Positions 32,443 through 40,748 are shown, numbered from the stretch's first letter. The stretch is 50,826 nucleotides of DNA from an uncultured Alphaproteobacteria bacterium (GCA_944392145.1 CALXVS010000009.1:1-50826); one strand, 5' to 3'. The notes: generated by a model from the sequence alone, not told the origin. Translations and numbers: made by a program.

Positions 32443-34296
32443 ATGACACAACAAACTATTGAGTTTAAGGCCGAAGTGGCCAAAGTTCTGGATATTGTCA
32501 TTCATTCGCTTTACTCCAACGCTGAAATTTTTTTGCGAGAGTTGATCTCCAACGCCTCGGATGCCTGCGACAAACTGCGCTATGCGTTATTGCTTCATCC
32601 CGAATTAGCGGCCGACGCGGGAACATTTCAAATCACCCTGACCCCGGATAAAAAACAAAACATATTGACCGTTACGGATAACGGCATCGGCATGGACCGC
32701 GATGATTTAATTAACCACCTGGGTACCATTGCCCGATCGGGATCGGCCGAATTTTTAAAATCCTTAAGCGGTGATAAACAAAAAGACATGGCGTTGATCG
32801 GTCAGTTCGGTGTCGGGTTTTATGCGTCGTTTATGGTAGCGGAAAAAGTCGTCGTGCGCACAAAAAAGGCCGGGTCCGATAAAGGGTGGAAATGGGAGTC
32901 CACGGGGCTTGGCTCCTTTACGATTGAGGAGGATGATAAAGCCCCCCATGGCACCGCGATTACGCTTTATTTAAAAAAGGACATGTCGGAATACACCGAT
33001 CCCTTGCGATTAAGGCACTTGGTGCGCCAGTATTCAGACCATATTTCCCTGCCGATTATTTTGGAAAACAACGGAACGAAAGAAACAATCAATTCGGCCA
33101 GCGCCCTTTGGACACGCAACAAAACCGACATCACCAACGAACAGTATAAAGATTTTTATCAATCCGTTTCTCATGCTTTTGATGCGCCGTGGATGACGTT
33201 GCACTATAAAGCCGAAGGAACCATTACCTACACGGGTCTTTTGTTCATTCCGACAAAACCGCCGTTTAATTTGTTTCAGCCGGACCGGCAATCAAACTTA
33301 CAGTTGTATGTCAACCGGGTCTTCATTTCCGATAATTTACCGGATGTAATGCCGCACTTTTTACGCTTTGTTACAGGGGTCATTGATACCAACGATTTAC
33401 CTTTAAACGTGTCGCGTGAAATGCTGCAAAAAACGCCGGTGATGAGCAAAATTAAAAACGGCCTGATTCACCGGATTTTAAGCGAACTTAAAAAACGCGC
33501 CGACAAACCGGATGATTATAAAACATTTTGGGACAGTTTCGGCATTGTGTTTAAAGAGGGACTTTACGAACCGATTGAACAACGCGCCGATGTGGCCGAT
33601 TTGTGTCGGTTTTATACCCTGAACGAATCGGGATTGATCAGCTTCAGCGATTATGTCGCTCACATGAAACCGGGACAAAAAAACATTTACTATATCACAG
33701 GCAGCGATTTAGAAACGCTGCGCCATCATCCACAGTTAGAGGGCTTTGCCGCGCGCGGAATTGATGTATTGCTATTAACGGACCCGATTGATGAATTTTG
33801 GGTGCAAACATATTCCGATTATCAAGGGAAAAAGATTGTGTCCGCCCTGCATGCCCGCGAGGATTTAAAAGAGGTTAAACCCACAGGGGACACGCTTGAA
33901 AAACCGCTTGAAAAGGAATTGGCCGATGAAACGTTGGCCCGGTTTAAGGATGTGTTGGGGACACAGGTAAAAGACGTGCGCCTGACCGACCGATTGACAA
34001 AAAGCCCGATTGCCTTAATCACGGCCGAAGGGCAAATGAGCTTGAATTTAGAACGATTGATGAAAGCACACGGACAGCAAACCGCTTTTTCAAGCGAACG
34101 AATCGCGGAAATCAATCCGACGCATCCGTTGATTCATAAATTAGCCTCCCTGATTCACGACAAAAAAGAATCGGATAAAGTGGCGGACAGCATTCACGTT
34201 TTGTTTGATCAAGCGTTGATTGCCGAAGGGGAACCGATCAAAGACCCCGCAGCGTTTACGCGGCGTTTATCGGATTTTATGATGTCGGGGTTATAA
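32443..34296 (+). CDS. htpG: chaperone HtpG (Hsp90)
   Basis: 617 residues. The N-terminal GHKL ATPase domain shows 'LFLRELISNASDACDKLR' region, 'VTDNGIGMDRDDLINHLGTIARSGS' region and 'LIGQFGVGFYASFMVA'; the middle domain shows 'YVNRVFISD' and 'SLPLNVSREMLQ'-like 'DLPLNVSREML'; the C-terminus dimerises ('INPTHPLIHKL'). AAGGA precedes the ATG. A heat-shock type promoter fits the function. Confidence 0.97.
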   Translation: MTQQTIEFKAEVAKVLDIVIHSLYSNAEIFLRELISNASDACDKLRYALLLHPELAADAGTFQITLTPDKKQNILTVTDNGIGMDRDDLINHLGTIARSGSAEFLKSLSGDKQKDMALIGQFGVGFYASFMVAEKVVVRTKKAGSDKGWKWESTGLGSFTIEEDDKAPHGTAITLYLKKDMSEYTDPLRLRHLVRQYSDHISLPIILENNGTKETINSASALWTRNKTDITNEQYKDFYQSVSHAFDAPWMTLHYKAEGTITYTGLLFIPTKPPFNLFQPDRQSNLQLYVNRVFISDNLPDVMPHFLRFVTGVIDTNDLPLNVSREMLQKTPVMSKIKNGLIHRILSELKKRADKPDDYKTFWDSFGIVFKEGLYEPIEQRADVADLCRFYTLNESGLISFSDYVAHMKPGQKNIYYITGSDLETLRHHPQLEGFAARGIDVLLLTDPIDEFWVQTYSDYQGKKIVSALHAREDLKEVKPTGDTLEKPLEKELADETLARFKDVLGTQVKDVRLTDRLTKSPIALITAEGQMSLNLERLMKAHGQQTAFSSERIAEINPTHPLIHKLASLIHDKKESDKVADSIHVLFDQALIAEGEPIKDPAAFTRRLSDFMMSGL

Positions 34297-34315
34297 CAAA
34301 ATACCTTTCAAGAAG

Positions 34316-34353
34316 AAAAGCCGATTTTATCAACCTATCGGCTTTTTTTCTTG
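34316..34353 (+). terminator. terminator of htpG
   Basis: AAAGCCGAT and ATCGGCTTT form a perfect stem around TTTATCAACCT, with a T-run on the plus strand. Confidence 0.85.
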
Positions 34354-34408
34354 AATCCGGCGCCGGACGGCGTTACACTTAACGGGCAAAAACATAAGGA
34401 ACAACCGC

Positions 34409-35608
34409 ATGACCTCTGTTTATTTAAATCCGGCCCAATTTAAAGCCGAACTGGAACGCTGTTTAAACTGCCCGACACAACCGTGTTTTAAGGCCTGCCC
34501 CACCGCCTGCAATCCGGCGTCTTTCATTCAATTGGCCAAAATCGGCCGCTTGCGCGCAGCCGCCAATGATTTAAGACAAACAAACCCGATGGCTCATGTG
34601 TGCGGTTTGTTATGTCCCGAACGATTTTGCATGCAAGCCTGCACCCGCGGCCGAATTGATTTTCCCATTCATATTCCGGCCGTTCAGGCCTATTTGATGC
34701 GTGCCGCGGAAAAAGAGGGGCCTTCAGCCGAATCGTCATGCCCCGAATCATCTGTCCCAACTCAAGGATCGGCAGTGGCCGTTATCGGGGCGGGGCCGGC
34801 CGGTTTATCAGCCGCCTGTCGTTTGGCACAAAACGGATATCCGGTAACCTTATTTGAACAAAGCGACCGCATCGGCGGTGCGTTAAATATGATTCCCGCC
34901 GAACGCTTACCCTGTAATGCCTTGGCGGCCGATTGGAATTTTATTCAAAGCGCGGGACGCATTACCCTGCGCCTGAACACCCCTGTCCCCGATATTCAAA
35001 AAACGGCCGCAGATTTTGCCGGTGTGATTGTGGCAACGGGACTGCCGATCGGCGGCATGTTGAACATCCCCGGGGAAACGGATATTTTACCCTATCAAAC
35101 ATATTTAACAAACCCTGAAACCTATGCCGGTGGGGGGAATGTTGCTGTTATCGGGGGCGGTAATGTTGCGGCCGATTGTGCCCTGACGGCGCTTCAAAAC
35201 GGAGCTACACATGTGGAACTATTCGTCCGCCGCGGCTTAAAACACATGCGCATGTCTGCCCGAGAAAGAAATACCCTGATAGAGCGCGGTGTAGAAATCA
35301 CTACCCTGACCCGCCCGACCGGCGTTGTTCGGCAAGCAGACGGCCTGTTGACCCTTGAAACCATCAAAACCCGCCTGACAGAGGGGAAATTAACGGATAT
35401 TCCCGGCACCCGATTAAACTGCCCCGATTGGCGTGTAATTATAAAAGCCATCGGCAGCGTGAAAACACGGTTTCCCGAATCAGCAACACTTATTGAAGCC
35501 GGCGACTGCAAATCCGGGTCCTCTACCGTGGTTGAGGCCGTTGCCTCAGGAAAAGCGGCAGCCGATAAATTGATTCAAACATTAAAAGAAAAGACATCAT
35601 CCCCCTAA
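34409..35608 (+). CDS. PreT/GltD-like NAD(P)H flavoprotein
   Basis: 399 residues. The N-terminal domain has eight Cys for two 4Fe-4S clusters ('CLNCPTQPCFKACPTACNP', 'CGLLCPERFCMQACTRG'). The FAD motif 'VAVIGAGPAGLSAACRLA', NAD(P) motif 'GNVAVIGGGNVAADCALTA' and the closing 'EAGDCKSGSSTVVEAVASGK' follow. This matches the small subunit of dihydropyrimidine dehydrogenase (PreT) or glutamate synthase (GltD). No catalytic partner (PreA or GltB) is adjacent, so the acceptor is unknown. It is a single gene. Confidence 0.85.
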   Translation: MTSVYLNPAQFKAELERCLNCPTQPCFKACPTACNPASFIQLAKIGRLRAAANDLRQTNPMAHVCGLLCPERFCMQACTRGRIDFPIHIPAVQAYLMRAAEKEGPSAESSCPESSVPTQGSAVAVIGAGPAGLSAACRLAQNGYPVTLFEQSDRIGGALNMIPAERLPCNALAADWNFIQSAGRITLRLNTPVPDIQKTAADFAGVIVATGLPIGGMLNIPGETDILPYQTYLTNPETYAGGGNVAVIGGGNVAADCALTALQNGATHVELFVRRGLKHMRMSARERNTLIERGVEITTLTRPTGVVRQADGLLTLETIKTRLTEGKLTDIPGTRLNCPDWRVIIKAIGSVKTRFPESATLIEAGDCKSGSSTVVEAVASGKAAADKLIQTLKEKTSSP

Positions 35609-35628
35609 AATACCACTTCGGTATTTTT
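35608..35628 (+). terminator. terminator of the PreT/GltD-like gene
   Basis: AAATACC-ACTTC-GGTATTT followed by TT, overlapping the stop codon region. It is short but well paired. Confidence 0.6.
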
Positions 35629-35829
35629 AAAAAACCCTTATCCAATTACTTGGATAAGGGCTTCTCTGACGAATGCAGGCAGGTGTTACATTCAACTTCG
35701 GGGAACTGCCAACACCCATCAGAACCGTTATATTTCCATTACTAACACCCTTTTTACCAACAAAAGAAAGAATCCTTAAAAAAATGGACTTTTGTTTAAA
35801 AAAAGGATCGTTAGAATGTAACACGTTAC
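35629..35829 (-). ncRNA. candidate structured non-coding RNA
   Basis: A promoter (TTGACA-N17-TATATT) and a strong terminator (CCCTTATCC/GGATAAGGG then T6, at 35629-35660) enclose ~200 nt without a credible gene. The 5' end (GTGTTACATTC, 35814-35824) is perfectly complementary to GAATGTAACAC near the 3' end (35683-35693), and alternatively its CATTCTAAC can pair with GTTAGTAATG in the middle; the two pairings exclude each other. A 72-residue frame exists but starts in the -10 box, so it cannot be made from this transcript. It could also be a decayed gene with a kept leader. Confidence 0.5.
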
Positions 35830-35961
35830 AAACATAATATAGCATTATTTCAAAACCCTGTCAATAGTTTTTTATCTTTTAAAATCAGTTTGTTATTAAA
35901 AGCTAGAATGCCTGTTTTCTAAAACAACCATTAAATATCCAAATAAAACGATCCTTTTTTT
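35798..35961. repeat. 15-bp inverted repeat around the module
   Basis: AAAAAAAGGATCGTT (35798-35812) and AACGATCCTTTTTTT (35947-35961) are exact reverse complements ~135 bp apart. At the copy near 23.6 kb the GGATCGTT and the palindrome are about as far apart. Confidence 0.6.
35802..35864 (-). promoter_or_regulatory. promoter and leader module (copy 2)
   Basis: On the minus strand TTGACA (35859-35864), 17 bp ending ATGC, TATATT (35836-35841), 13 bp, then GTTACATTCTAACGATCC. All spacings and the leader equal those at 23549-23611. The TATATT -10 and TTGACA -35 are near consensus. Confidence 0.8.
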
Positions 35962-36065
35962 GACATGTTTTTAAAAGGAGATAACCCATTCTTTTTTTTA
36001 AGAAAAACGAATAAAAATACCCCAGGGAACAACCCCGAAAGAATATTTTTAATTAAAAGATTTTT
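35865..36065. other. gene-free region upstream of the RNA module
   Basis: AT-rich, no gene seen. It has the right arm of the 15-bp inverted repeat and, near 36010-36030, a weak GGGGTT/CCCC hairpin that could end the ELM1-family gene. Confidence 0.4.
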
Positions 36066-37019
36066 TTAAAACAGGGATTGAATACGTTCAGCGATTTGAA
36101 TTGCCGGATTCAAAAAAGCATTCCCTTGTAAAACAGGAGATATAGCCGTTTCTAAATTAACCGCGTATCCCGCACGATATAAAGTTTGATGAAACCTTTT
36201 ATGTTTATCACTCATCATTTCATCAGGGGCAAAAAGATACACCGGCTTACCGGTGGCACAACATTCCGAACACATACTCATAGAATCACCCGTCACCACC
36301 AAAATATCCGCGCACGCCAGTAACCCGAAATACGGATTTTCACCCGAATCTCCGAAAACGTAAAAAAAACCGACTTTCGGCAGTTGTTCTTTTAAAAAGG
36401 TCACCACCTCGGCCGGCGTGCGGCGTGAAGTTGTCACACACACCGTCCCCGGATTTAAGGCGGTAACGCGACGCACCAATAAAGCGGCCATATCAAGCGT
36501 GAACGGTTTATTCTTGGTCGCCCCCCCGACAATCACGGATACAATCGGTTGCGGTCCCGATAAAACATTTTGCCATTTTAAACGAGCCTGCGCCAACAAG
36601 GCAGATGTTACCCGATTAGGCGTGCCGGCAATCGTCATAATACGCGGATTGTGTCCCCGATATTGGTCATGTTCGGGCAAAACGACAACATCTGCATAAC
36701 ATATCTGCGATGAACCGGGATTCATCAGCTGCACAATCTTGGTTTGTCCGTGACTTTGTTTTTTTATATACCGCGCCACGGGAAAGGAACGGCGACCGGC
36801 ACTTAAAACCACATCCGGCCAAGGGCTTTGTATTTGTTTTTGTGAAGCTGCATCCAATCCGATTAAAGAAGCCCCCCGTATAATGTTCGGCAACCGAACA
36901 TATGTATTATACCGTATGTTTTTGCATTCAAAAGGCCATTTTAGGGCCTCGGCAACACCCAATAACTGATTTACGTTACCGGCCCTGTCATCGGCCAAAA
37001 TCCAAACTGTCTTTGACAT
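36066..37019 (-). CDS. ELM1-family protein (DUF1022)
   Basis: 317 residues. 'WILADDRAGNVNQLLGVAEAL' at the start, 'DVVLSAGRRSFPVARYI' and 'VVTGDSMSMCSECCATGKPVYLFAP' are hallmarks of the ELM1/GtrOC1 family, which has a glycosyltransferase-B-like fold. Bacterial members are predicted to act in nucleoside-diphosphate sugar or envelope biosynthesis; plant ELM1 affects mitochondrial fission. It lies 5 bp downstream of the lipoprotein gene in an operon. Confidence 0.85.
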   Translation of the reverse strand: MSKTVWILADDRAGNVNQLLGVAEALKWPFECKNIRYNTYVRLPNIIRGASLIGLDAASQKQIQSPWPDVVLSAGRRSFPVARYIKKQSHGQTKIVQLMNPGSSQICYADVVVLPEHDQYRGHNPRIMTIAGTPNRVTSALLAQARLKWQNVLSGPQPIVSVIVGGATKNKPFTLDMAALLVRRVTALNPGTVCVTTSRRTPAEVVTFLKEQLPKVGFFYVFGDSGENPYFGLLACADILVVTGDSMSMCSECCATGKPVYLFAPDEMMSDKHKRFHQTLYRAGYAVNLETAISPVLQGNAFLNPAIQIAERIQSLF

Positions 37020-37024
37020 CCCTT

Positions 37025-37783
37025 CTACTCCTCACGATAAAGGAAAGGATAGGCAGGTTGATAGCCGGTATCATGTGTCGCCTTTTCTATAACCATTACC
37101 CGGTCATCTCCAACAAAATCGTGCACCAAAAAAGGAGGGACAATTACATCTTGTCCACCAACAAAATGTTGCTGCGGCAAAGATAAAAAAGCCGTTTGCT
37201 CTTGTTTTAAATTCTGTGAATCAGATAAATCAGGCTTTTGATGATAAGCCGTCCATGCTGCATGATCCAATACACCGGCAATGGTATAAACATGCATCAC
37301 TTGATCGGGGTGTCGCACCGCAATCAACCCGGCGATTTGGGCACCGTCCCCATAACCGATTAAGATCACACGATTTGTTTTGGCTTTTTTCATTAATGCG
37401 GCGACTGTTTTATCCATACTGTCAACAATGCGTTTTGAAAAACGACCCGTTGTCCAATCACGTGCCGTGCAAACACCGGTTTGAAAATACTGGCACGGTC
37501 TTGCTAAATAAGCAACATTCGCCGACGGATCGTCTGCCGCAATTTGGCGTAAAAACAAACTTTTCGGTGTCGGGTTTTCAGAATCTGCCTCCGCATGACC
37601 AGACACATTCCCGTTTTCTTCAATATAAACCTTTAAAACTTTACCGGGCTCAGTAATCCGATACCATGACGCATTGACATACGGCGGCGCCGTTACCGTT
37701 TGGAACCGGAACGTTTCCAATGGATTTTTTGCCGCACAGGCCGATAACATACCCACTAAAAAAAGAATAAAAAATCGCTTCAT
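37025..37783 (-). CDS. alpha/beta-hydrolase-like lipoprotein without nucleophile serine
   Basis: 252 residues. A signal peptide ends at a lipobox, L13-S-A-C16, so it is a lipoprotein. A hydrolase-like core follows: 'VAYLARPCQYF', 'NRVILIGYGDGAQIAGLIAV' and 'HDTGY'. The usual nucleophile elbow G-x-S-x-G reads G-Y-G-D-G, so the catalytic serine is missing and the fold may be a pseudoenzyme. The -10 box ends only 6 nt before the ATG, so the mRNA is probably leaderless. First of two genes with the ELM1-family gene. Confidence 0.65.
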   Translation of the reverse strand: MKRFFILFLVGMLSACAAKNPLETFRFQTVTAPPYVNASWYRITEPGKVLKVYIEENGNVSGHAEADSENPTPKSLFLRQIAADDPSANVAYLARPCQYFQTGVCTARDWTTGRFSKRIVDSMDKTVAALMKKAKTNRVILIGYGDGAQIAGLIAVRHPDQVMHVYTIAGVLDHAAWTAYHQKPDLSDSQNLKQEQTAFLSLPQQHFVGGQDVIVPPFLVHDFVGDDRVMVIEKATHDTGYQPAYPFLYREE

Positions 37784-37789
37784 TTTTTC

Positions 37790-37818
37790 ATGATACCAAA
37801 GATTAAAGTGCTTGACAA
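37790..37818 (-). promoter_or_regulatory. promoter of the lipoprotein gene (leaderless)
   Basis: On the minus strand TTGTCA (37813-37818), 17 bp, TATCAT (37790-37795). The ATG begins 7 nt from the -10 end, where transcription should start. The -35 box overlaps that of the divergent microgene promoter. Confidence 0.75.
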
Positions 37819-37840
37819 GCGCAAAATCAATTCTTATGAT
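37812..37840 (+). promoter_or_regulatory. promoter of the 11-aa microgene
   Basis: TTGACA (37812-37817), 17 bp, TATGAT (37835-37840): near-perfect sigma-70 consensus. Its -35 box shares five of six bases with the divergent TTGTCA on the other strand. Confidence 0.85.
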
Positions 37841-37896
37841 ATATTATGAGATGTAAAAAATCTCAAAAACAAACAGCGAAAGGAGGGGGAATTCTC

Positions 37897-37932
37897 ATGC
37901 CGGGTTGTGGTTGCGGAACGAAAAAGAAATAA
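37897..37932 (+). CDS. 11-residue Cys-containing peptide gene
   Basis: Encodes MPGCGCGTKKK. It has every part of an expressed gene: near-consensus promoter, a strong AAAGGAGGGGG binding site 6-8 nt before the ATG, and a strong terminator 15 nt after the stop. The peptide has C-G-C and a tri-Lys end. It is not a leader peptide of a downstream gene, because the next genes face the other way. It may bind metal, be matured, be a stress peptide, or the RNA itself may be the product. No homology could be tested. Confidence 0.55.
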   Translation: MPGCGCGTKKK

Positions 37933-37946
37933 GTTTCTTGACGTTA

Positions 37947-37980
37947 AAAAAGCTCCGTTCTTTAACGGGGCTTTTTCTTT
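37947..37980. terminator. bidirectional terminator
   Basis: AAAAAGCTCCGTT and AACGGGGCTTTTT pair over 13 bp (one G-U) around a 4-nt loop, with T-runs both ways. It serves the microgene and the convergent merR. Confidence 0.85.
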
Positions 37981-38315
37981 TAATCTGCCACAAAATCAGC
38001 TAAATAATCGCGAATATCCGTTATTTCCCGCACGAAAGTGTCCGTAGAAACGTCAGCTGATACTATCGCTTCTGTTCCATTTTCTCCCTGACGCAAGCGT
38101 TTTTGGACTCCTTTAATTGTAAAACCGTCTTTATACAGGTAATCCCGAATTCGGGCCAATAAAACCATATCAGATGCCTGATAATACCGACGCCCCATTC
38201 GCTTTGTCGGTTTAATTTGATGAAATTGCGTTTCCCAAAAACGTAAAACAGATGCCGGCACCTGCAATAAGTCGGCGGCTTCCGTAATTGTCCGATAGGC
38301 ATTTTCGGCCTTCAT
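37980..38315 (-). CDS. MerR-family regulator
   Basis: 111 residues. An N-terminal MerR helix-turn-helix ('YRTITEAADLLQVPASVLRFWETQF', then 'RYYQASDMVLLARIRDYLYKDGFTIKGVQ') and a short C-terminus without sensor cysteines. Its position right after ihfA (4 bp) is standard in alphaproteobacteria, where its target is unknown. Confidence 0.88.
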   Translation of the reverse strand: MKAENAYRTITEAADLLQVPASVLRFWETQFHQIKPTKRMGRRYYQASDMVLLARIRDYLYKDGFTIKGVQKRLRQGENGTEAIVSADVSTDTFVREITDIRDYLADFVAD

Positions 38316-38319
38316 TAAA

Positions 38320-38616
38320 TTACTTTCCTTTCTTTAACAAAGTTTTAAAAGAACTGGAAGCTTTAAATGAGATAACCGTGCGCGGTGTAATGGGATGCTC
38401 CTGACCGGTTTTAGGATTACGCCCTAATCGCTCGCGCTTGGCATGCGGCATAAAAGTGGCAAAGTTTGAAATTTTAACAGTTTCACCTTTCCTTAAAGCG
38501 TCAACTATTAAATTCAACGTTGAGTCAATTAGTTTAAACGCTTCGGAATGTGAAAACCCTAATTCCCGATAAATAGCCTCGGAAATGTCTGCTCGCGTGA
38601 TTGTTTTTTGTGTCAT
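38320..38616 (-). CDS. ihfA: integration host factor subunit alpha
   Basis: 98 residues. 'ITRADISEAIYRELGFS', 'GETVKISNFATFMPHAK' and 'RNPKTGQEHPITPRTVISFKASSSFKTLL' mark the HU/IHF fold, with the Pro of the DNA-intercalating arm in 'RNPKTG..HPI'. It bends DNA at specific sites with IhfB. It follows fabH by 67 bp. Confidence 0.94.
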   Translation of the reverse strand: MTQKTITRADISEAIYRELGFSHSEAFKLIDSTLNLIVDALRKGETVKISNFATFMPHAKRERLGRNPKTGQEHPITPRTVISFKASSSFKTLLKKGK

Positions 38617-38683
38617 GATTCGTATCCTCTTTTCTTTATCTAGTTATCAAAATTTTATAATTCAAACAACACATCCTTTTTTA

Positions 38684-39655
38684 TTAAAACCGAACCAAAG
38701 CACCAGCCCATGTAAAGCCCGCCCCCATTGATTCCAATAAAAGAAGATCTCCCTTTTGAATACGCCCAGTTTTTACACCATGATACAACGCTAACGGAAT
38801 TGAGGCAGACGACGTGTTCCCCTGTTCCGGCAGTGTCACAATCACATGATCCATTGACAACCCTAATTTCTTGGCTGTCCCCTCTATAATACGCAAATTG
38901 GCCTGATGTGGCACTAACACATTAATGTCCTTCGTTTGGACACCGGCTTGCGTCAAAACTTCTACAGCAACATCCGCCAAATTTGTCACGGCATGCCGAA
39001 AAACCTCACGCCCTTCCATATAAATTTTACCGGCGTTTCCTGTGGACGAAACACCGCCTGTTGCCGTCAAAATAGACCGATAACGACCATCGGAATGCAA
39101 AATAACTTTCTTTAATCCCGCTTCATCCAAAGTACCTGCTCCCTCACGTGTTTCCAACACGACCGCACCTGCCCCGTCACCAAATAAAACGCAAGTATTG
39201 CGATCCGTCCAATCAACAATACGTGATAAGGTTTCCGCCCCGATCACCAATGCTTTTGTTCCGGTTCCTCCGCGTAAAAAATGATCGGCCGTTGATAAGG
39301 CATACATAAAACCAGAACATGCCGCTTGTATATCAAAGGCAAAAGCCTTATGTGCACCCAAAGCTTCTTGCACTTTCATGGCCGTTGCGGGAAATGTTTC
39401 ATCCGGTGTTGTTGTTGACAAAACGATCAAATCTATTTCTTCCGGACTGACACCGGCATCTTCCATTGCCCGCTGCGCTGCTTTTATGGCCAAATCCGAT
39501 GTTAATTCACCCTCTTTAGCCAAATGACGCGTCTTGATGCCCGTCCTTTCCATAATCCAGGCGTCGGTAGTTTCAACCATTTTTTCCAAGTCTTGGTTTG
39601 TTAAAATTTTTTCGGGTAAATAACCGCCGACGCCCGTTATAACAGATTTAAGCAT
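38684..39655 (-). CDS. fabH: 3-oxoacyl-ACP synthase III
   Basis: 323 residues. It condenses acetyl-CoA with malonyl-ACP. The catalytic Cys is in 'FDIQAACSGFMYAL', His in 'LVPHQANLRIIE' and Asn in 'EQGNTSSASIPLAL'. 'TGVGGYLPEKILTN' and 'GAGFTWAGALVRF' are family ends. AAAGGAAA precedes the ATG, and plsX lies 23 bp upstream. Confidence 0.96.
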   Translation of the reverse strand: MLKSVITGVGGYLPEKILTNQDLEKMVETTDAWIMERTGIKTRHLAKEGELTSDLAIKAAQRAMEDAGVSPEEIDLIVLSTTTPDETFPATAMKVQEALGAHKAFAFDIQAACSGFMYALSTADHFLRGGTGTKALVIGAETLSRIVDWTDRNTCVLFGDGAGAVVLETREGAGTLDEAGLKKVILHSDGRYRSILTATGGVSSTGNAGKIYMEGREVFRHAVTNLADVAVEVLTQAGVQTKDINVLVPHQANLRIIEGTAKKLGLSMDHVIVTLPEQGNTSSASIPLALYHGVKTGRIQKGDLLLLESMGAGFTWAGALVRF

Positions 39656-39678
39656 AATTTTCCTTTATCCCTTTTTCT

Positions 39679-40731
39679 TTAAGCGTCTGCCGCTTCTTCG
39701 GGCAAAACAGGTGGCACATCCATTAACCGCCCTAACTCCGCTTTAATTTTTGAACACAATTCGTTACGCGCCATACGAATAGCCGCCTCAACGGCACAGG
39801 CAAATGAATAAGCATCCGCCCCCCCGTGACTTTTTACCGAAATACCGTTCAAGCCCAAGAACATTGCACCGTTATACGTGCGCGGATCCATCTTTTTCTT
39901 TAACTTTTTAAGAGCACCGGAAGCTAATAAGAAACCAATTTTTGCCATCAAAGAATCAGAAACGGTATTTTTTAAACTGCTTGTAATAAACTTGGCCGTC
40001 CCTTCAATGGTTTTAAGAGCAACATTACCGGAAAAACCATCTGTTACAATGACACGGGCTGTCCCCAGGCAAATATCGTTCCCCTCAACAAATCCTTTAA
40101 AGTTGATTTTTGCATCAAAGCTTTTCAAAACGGCAGACGCTTCTCGAATTTCTTCACGTCCTTTTGTTTCTTCCGAACCAATGTTCAATAAACCAACGGA
40201 CGGTGATGCTTCATCAAACAAAACATGATAAAGCACATGCCCCATAACAGCAAACTCAACTAAATTTTGCGAGTTGCATTCGGCATTTGCCCCCAAATCC
40301 AATGCGACAATAGGCCCTGTTAACGACGGTAAAATACCCGCAATGGCTGGACGATCAATACCGGAAAGCGTCCCCAGACAAATTTTACTCATTGCCATCA
40401 AGGCACCTGTATTCCCGGCAGAAACGACGGCTTTTGAATACCCGTTGCGCACGGACATAATTGCTTTCCACATACTGCTTTCCCGGCCCGAGCGAACAGC
40501 AGCCGACGGCTTATCATCACCTTTTACAACCTGTGTCGTATGATGAACCTTAAACCGATCTTGTTTTAACCCGAATTCCTGCGCCAACGGAAAAACCTGA
40601 TTCTCATCTCCGAAAATCAAGAAAAAAACGGATGGGTCTTTTGCGGCAACCATAGCAACCCCCTCCATAACGGAGCGGGGTGCATAATCGCCCCCCATCG
40701 CGTCAACAGATATCACTAACGTATCGGTCAA
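39679..40731 (-). CDS. plsX: phosphate acyltransferase PlsX
   Basis: 350 residues. 'VISVDAMGGDYAPRSVMEGV', 'GNTGALMAMSKICLG', 'LLNIGSEETKGREE' and 'VTDGFSGNVALKTIEGTAK' are PlsX motifs. It makes acyl-phosphate for phospholipid synthesis. The start is TTG, with AGGGGTG just before it; no ATG gives the family N-terminus. It lies 17 bp after rpmF. Confidence 0.95.
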   Translation of the reverse strand: MTDTLVISVDAMGGDYAPRSVMEGVAMVAAKDPSVFFLIFGDENQVFPLAQEFGLKQDRFKVHHTTQVVKGDDKPSAAVRSGRESSMWKAIMSVRNGYSKAVVSAGNTGALMAMSKICLGTLSGIDRPAIAGILPSLTGPIVALDLGANAECNSQNLVEFAVMGHVLYHVLFDEASPSVGLLNIGSEETKGREEIREASAVLKSFDAKINFKGFVEGNDICLGTARVIVTDGFSGNVALKTIEGTAKFITSSLKNTVSDSLMAKIGFLLASGALKKLKKKMDPRTYNGAMFLGLNGISVKSHGGADAYSFACAVEAAIRMARNELCSKIKAELGRLMDVPPVLPEEAADA

Positions 40732-40748
40732 AGGGCACCCCTTTCGGC

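Noticed and set aside
35627-35845. 72-residue open frame on the minus strand
   Set aside because: Its start lies in the -10 box of the promoter that would transcribe it, and its end lies in the terminator.
36066-37019. Direct role in mitochondrial-type fission for the ELM1-family gene
   Set aside because: The name comes from a plant protein; bacterial members are more likely glycosyltransferase-like.
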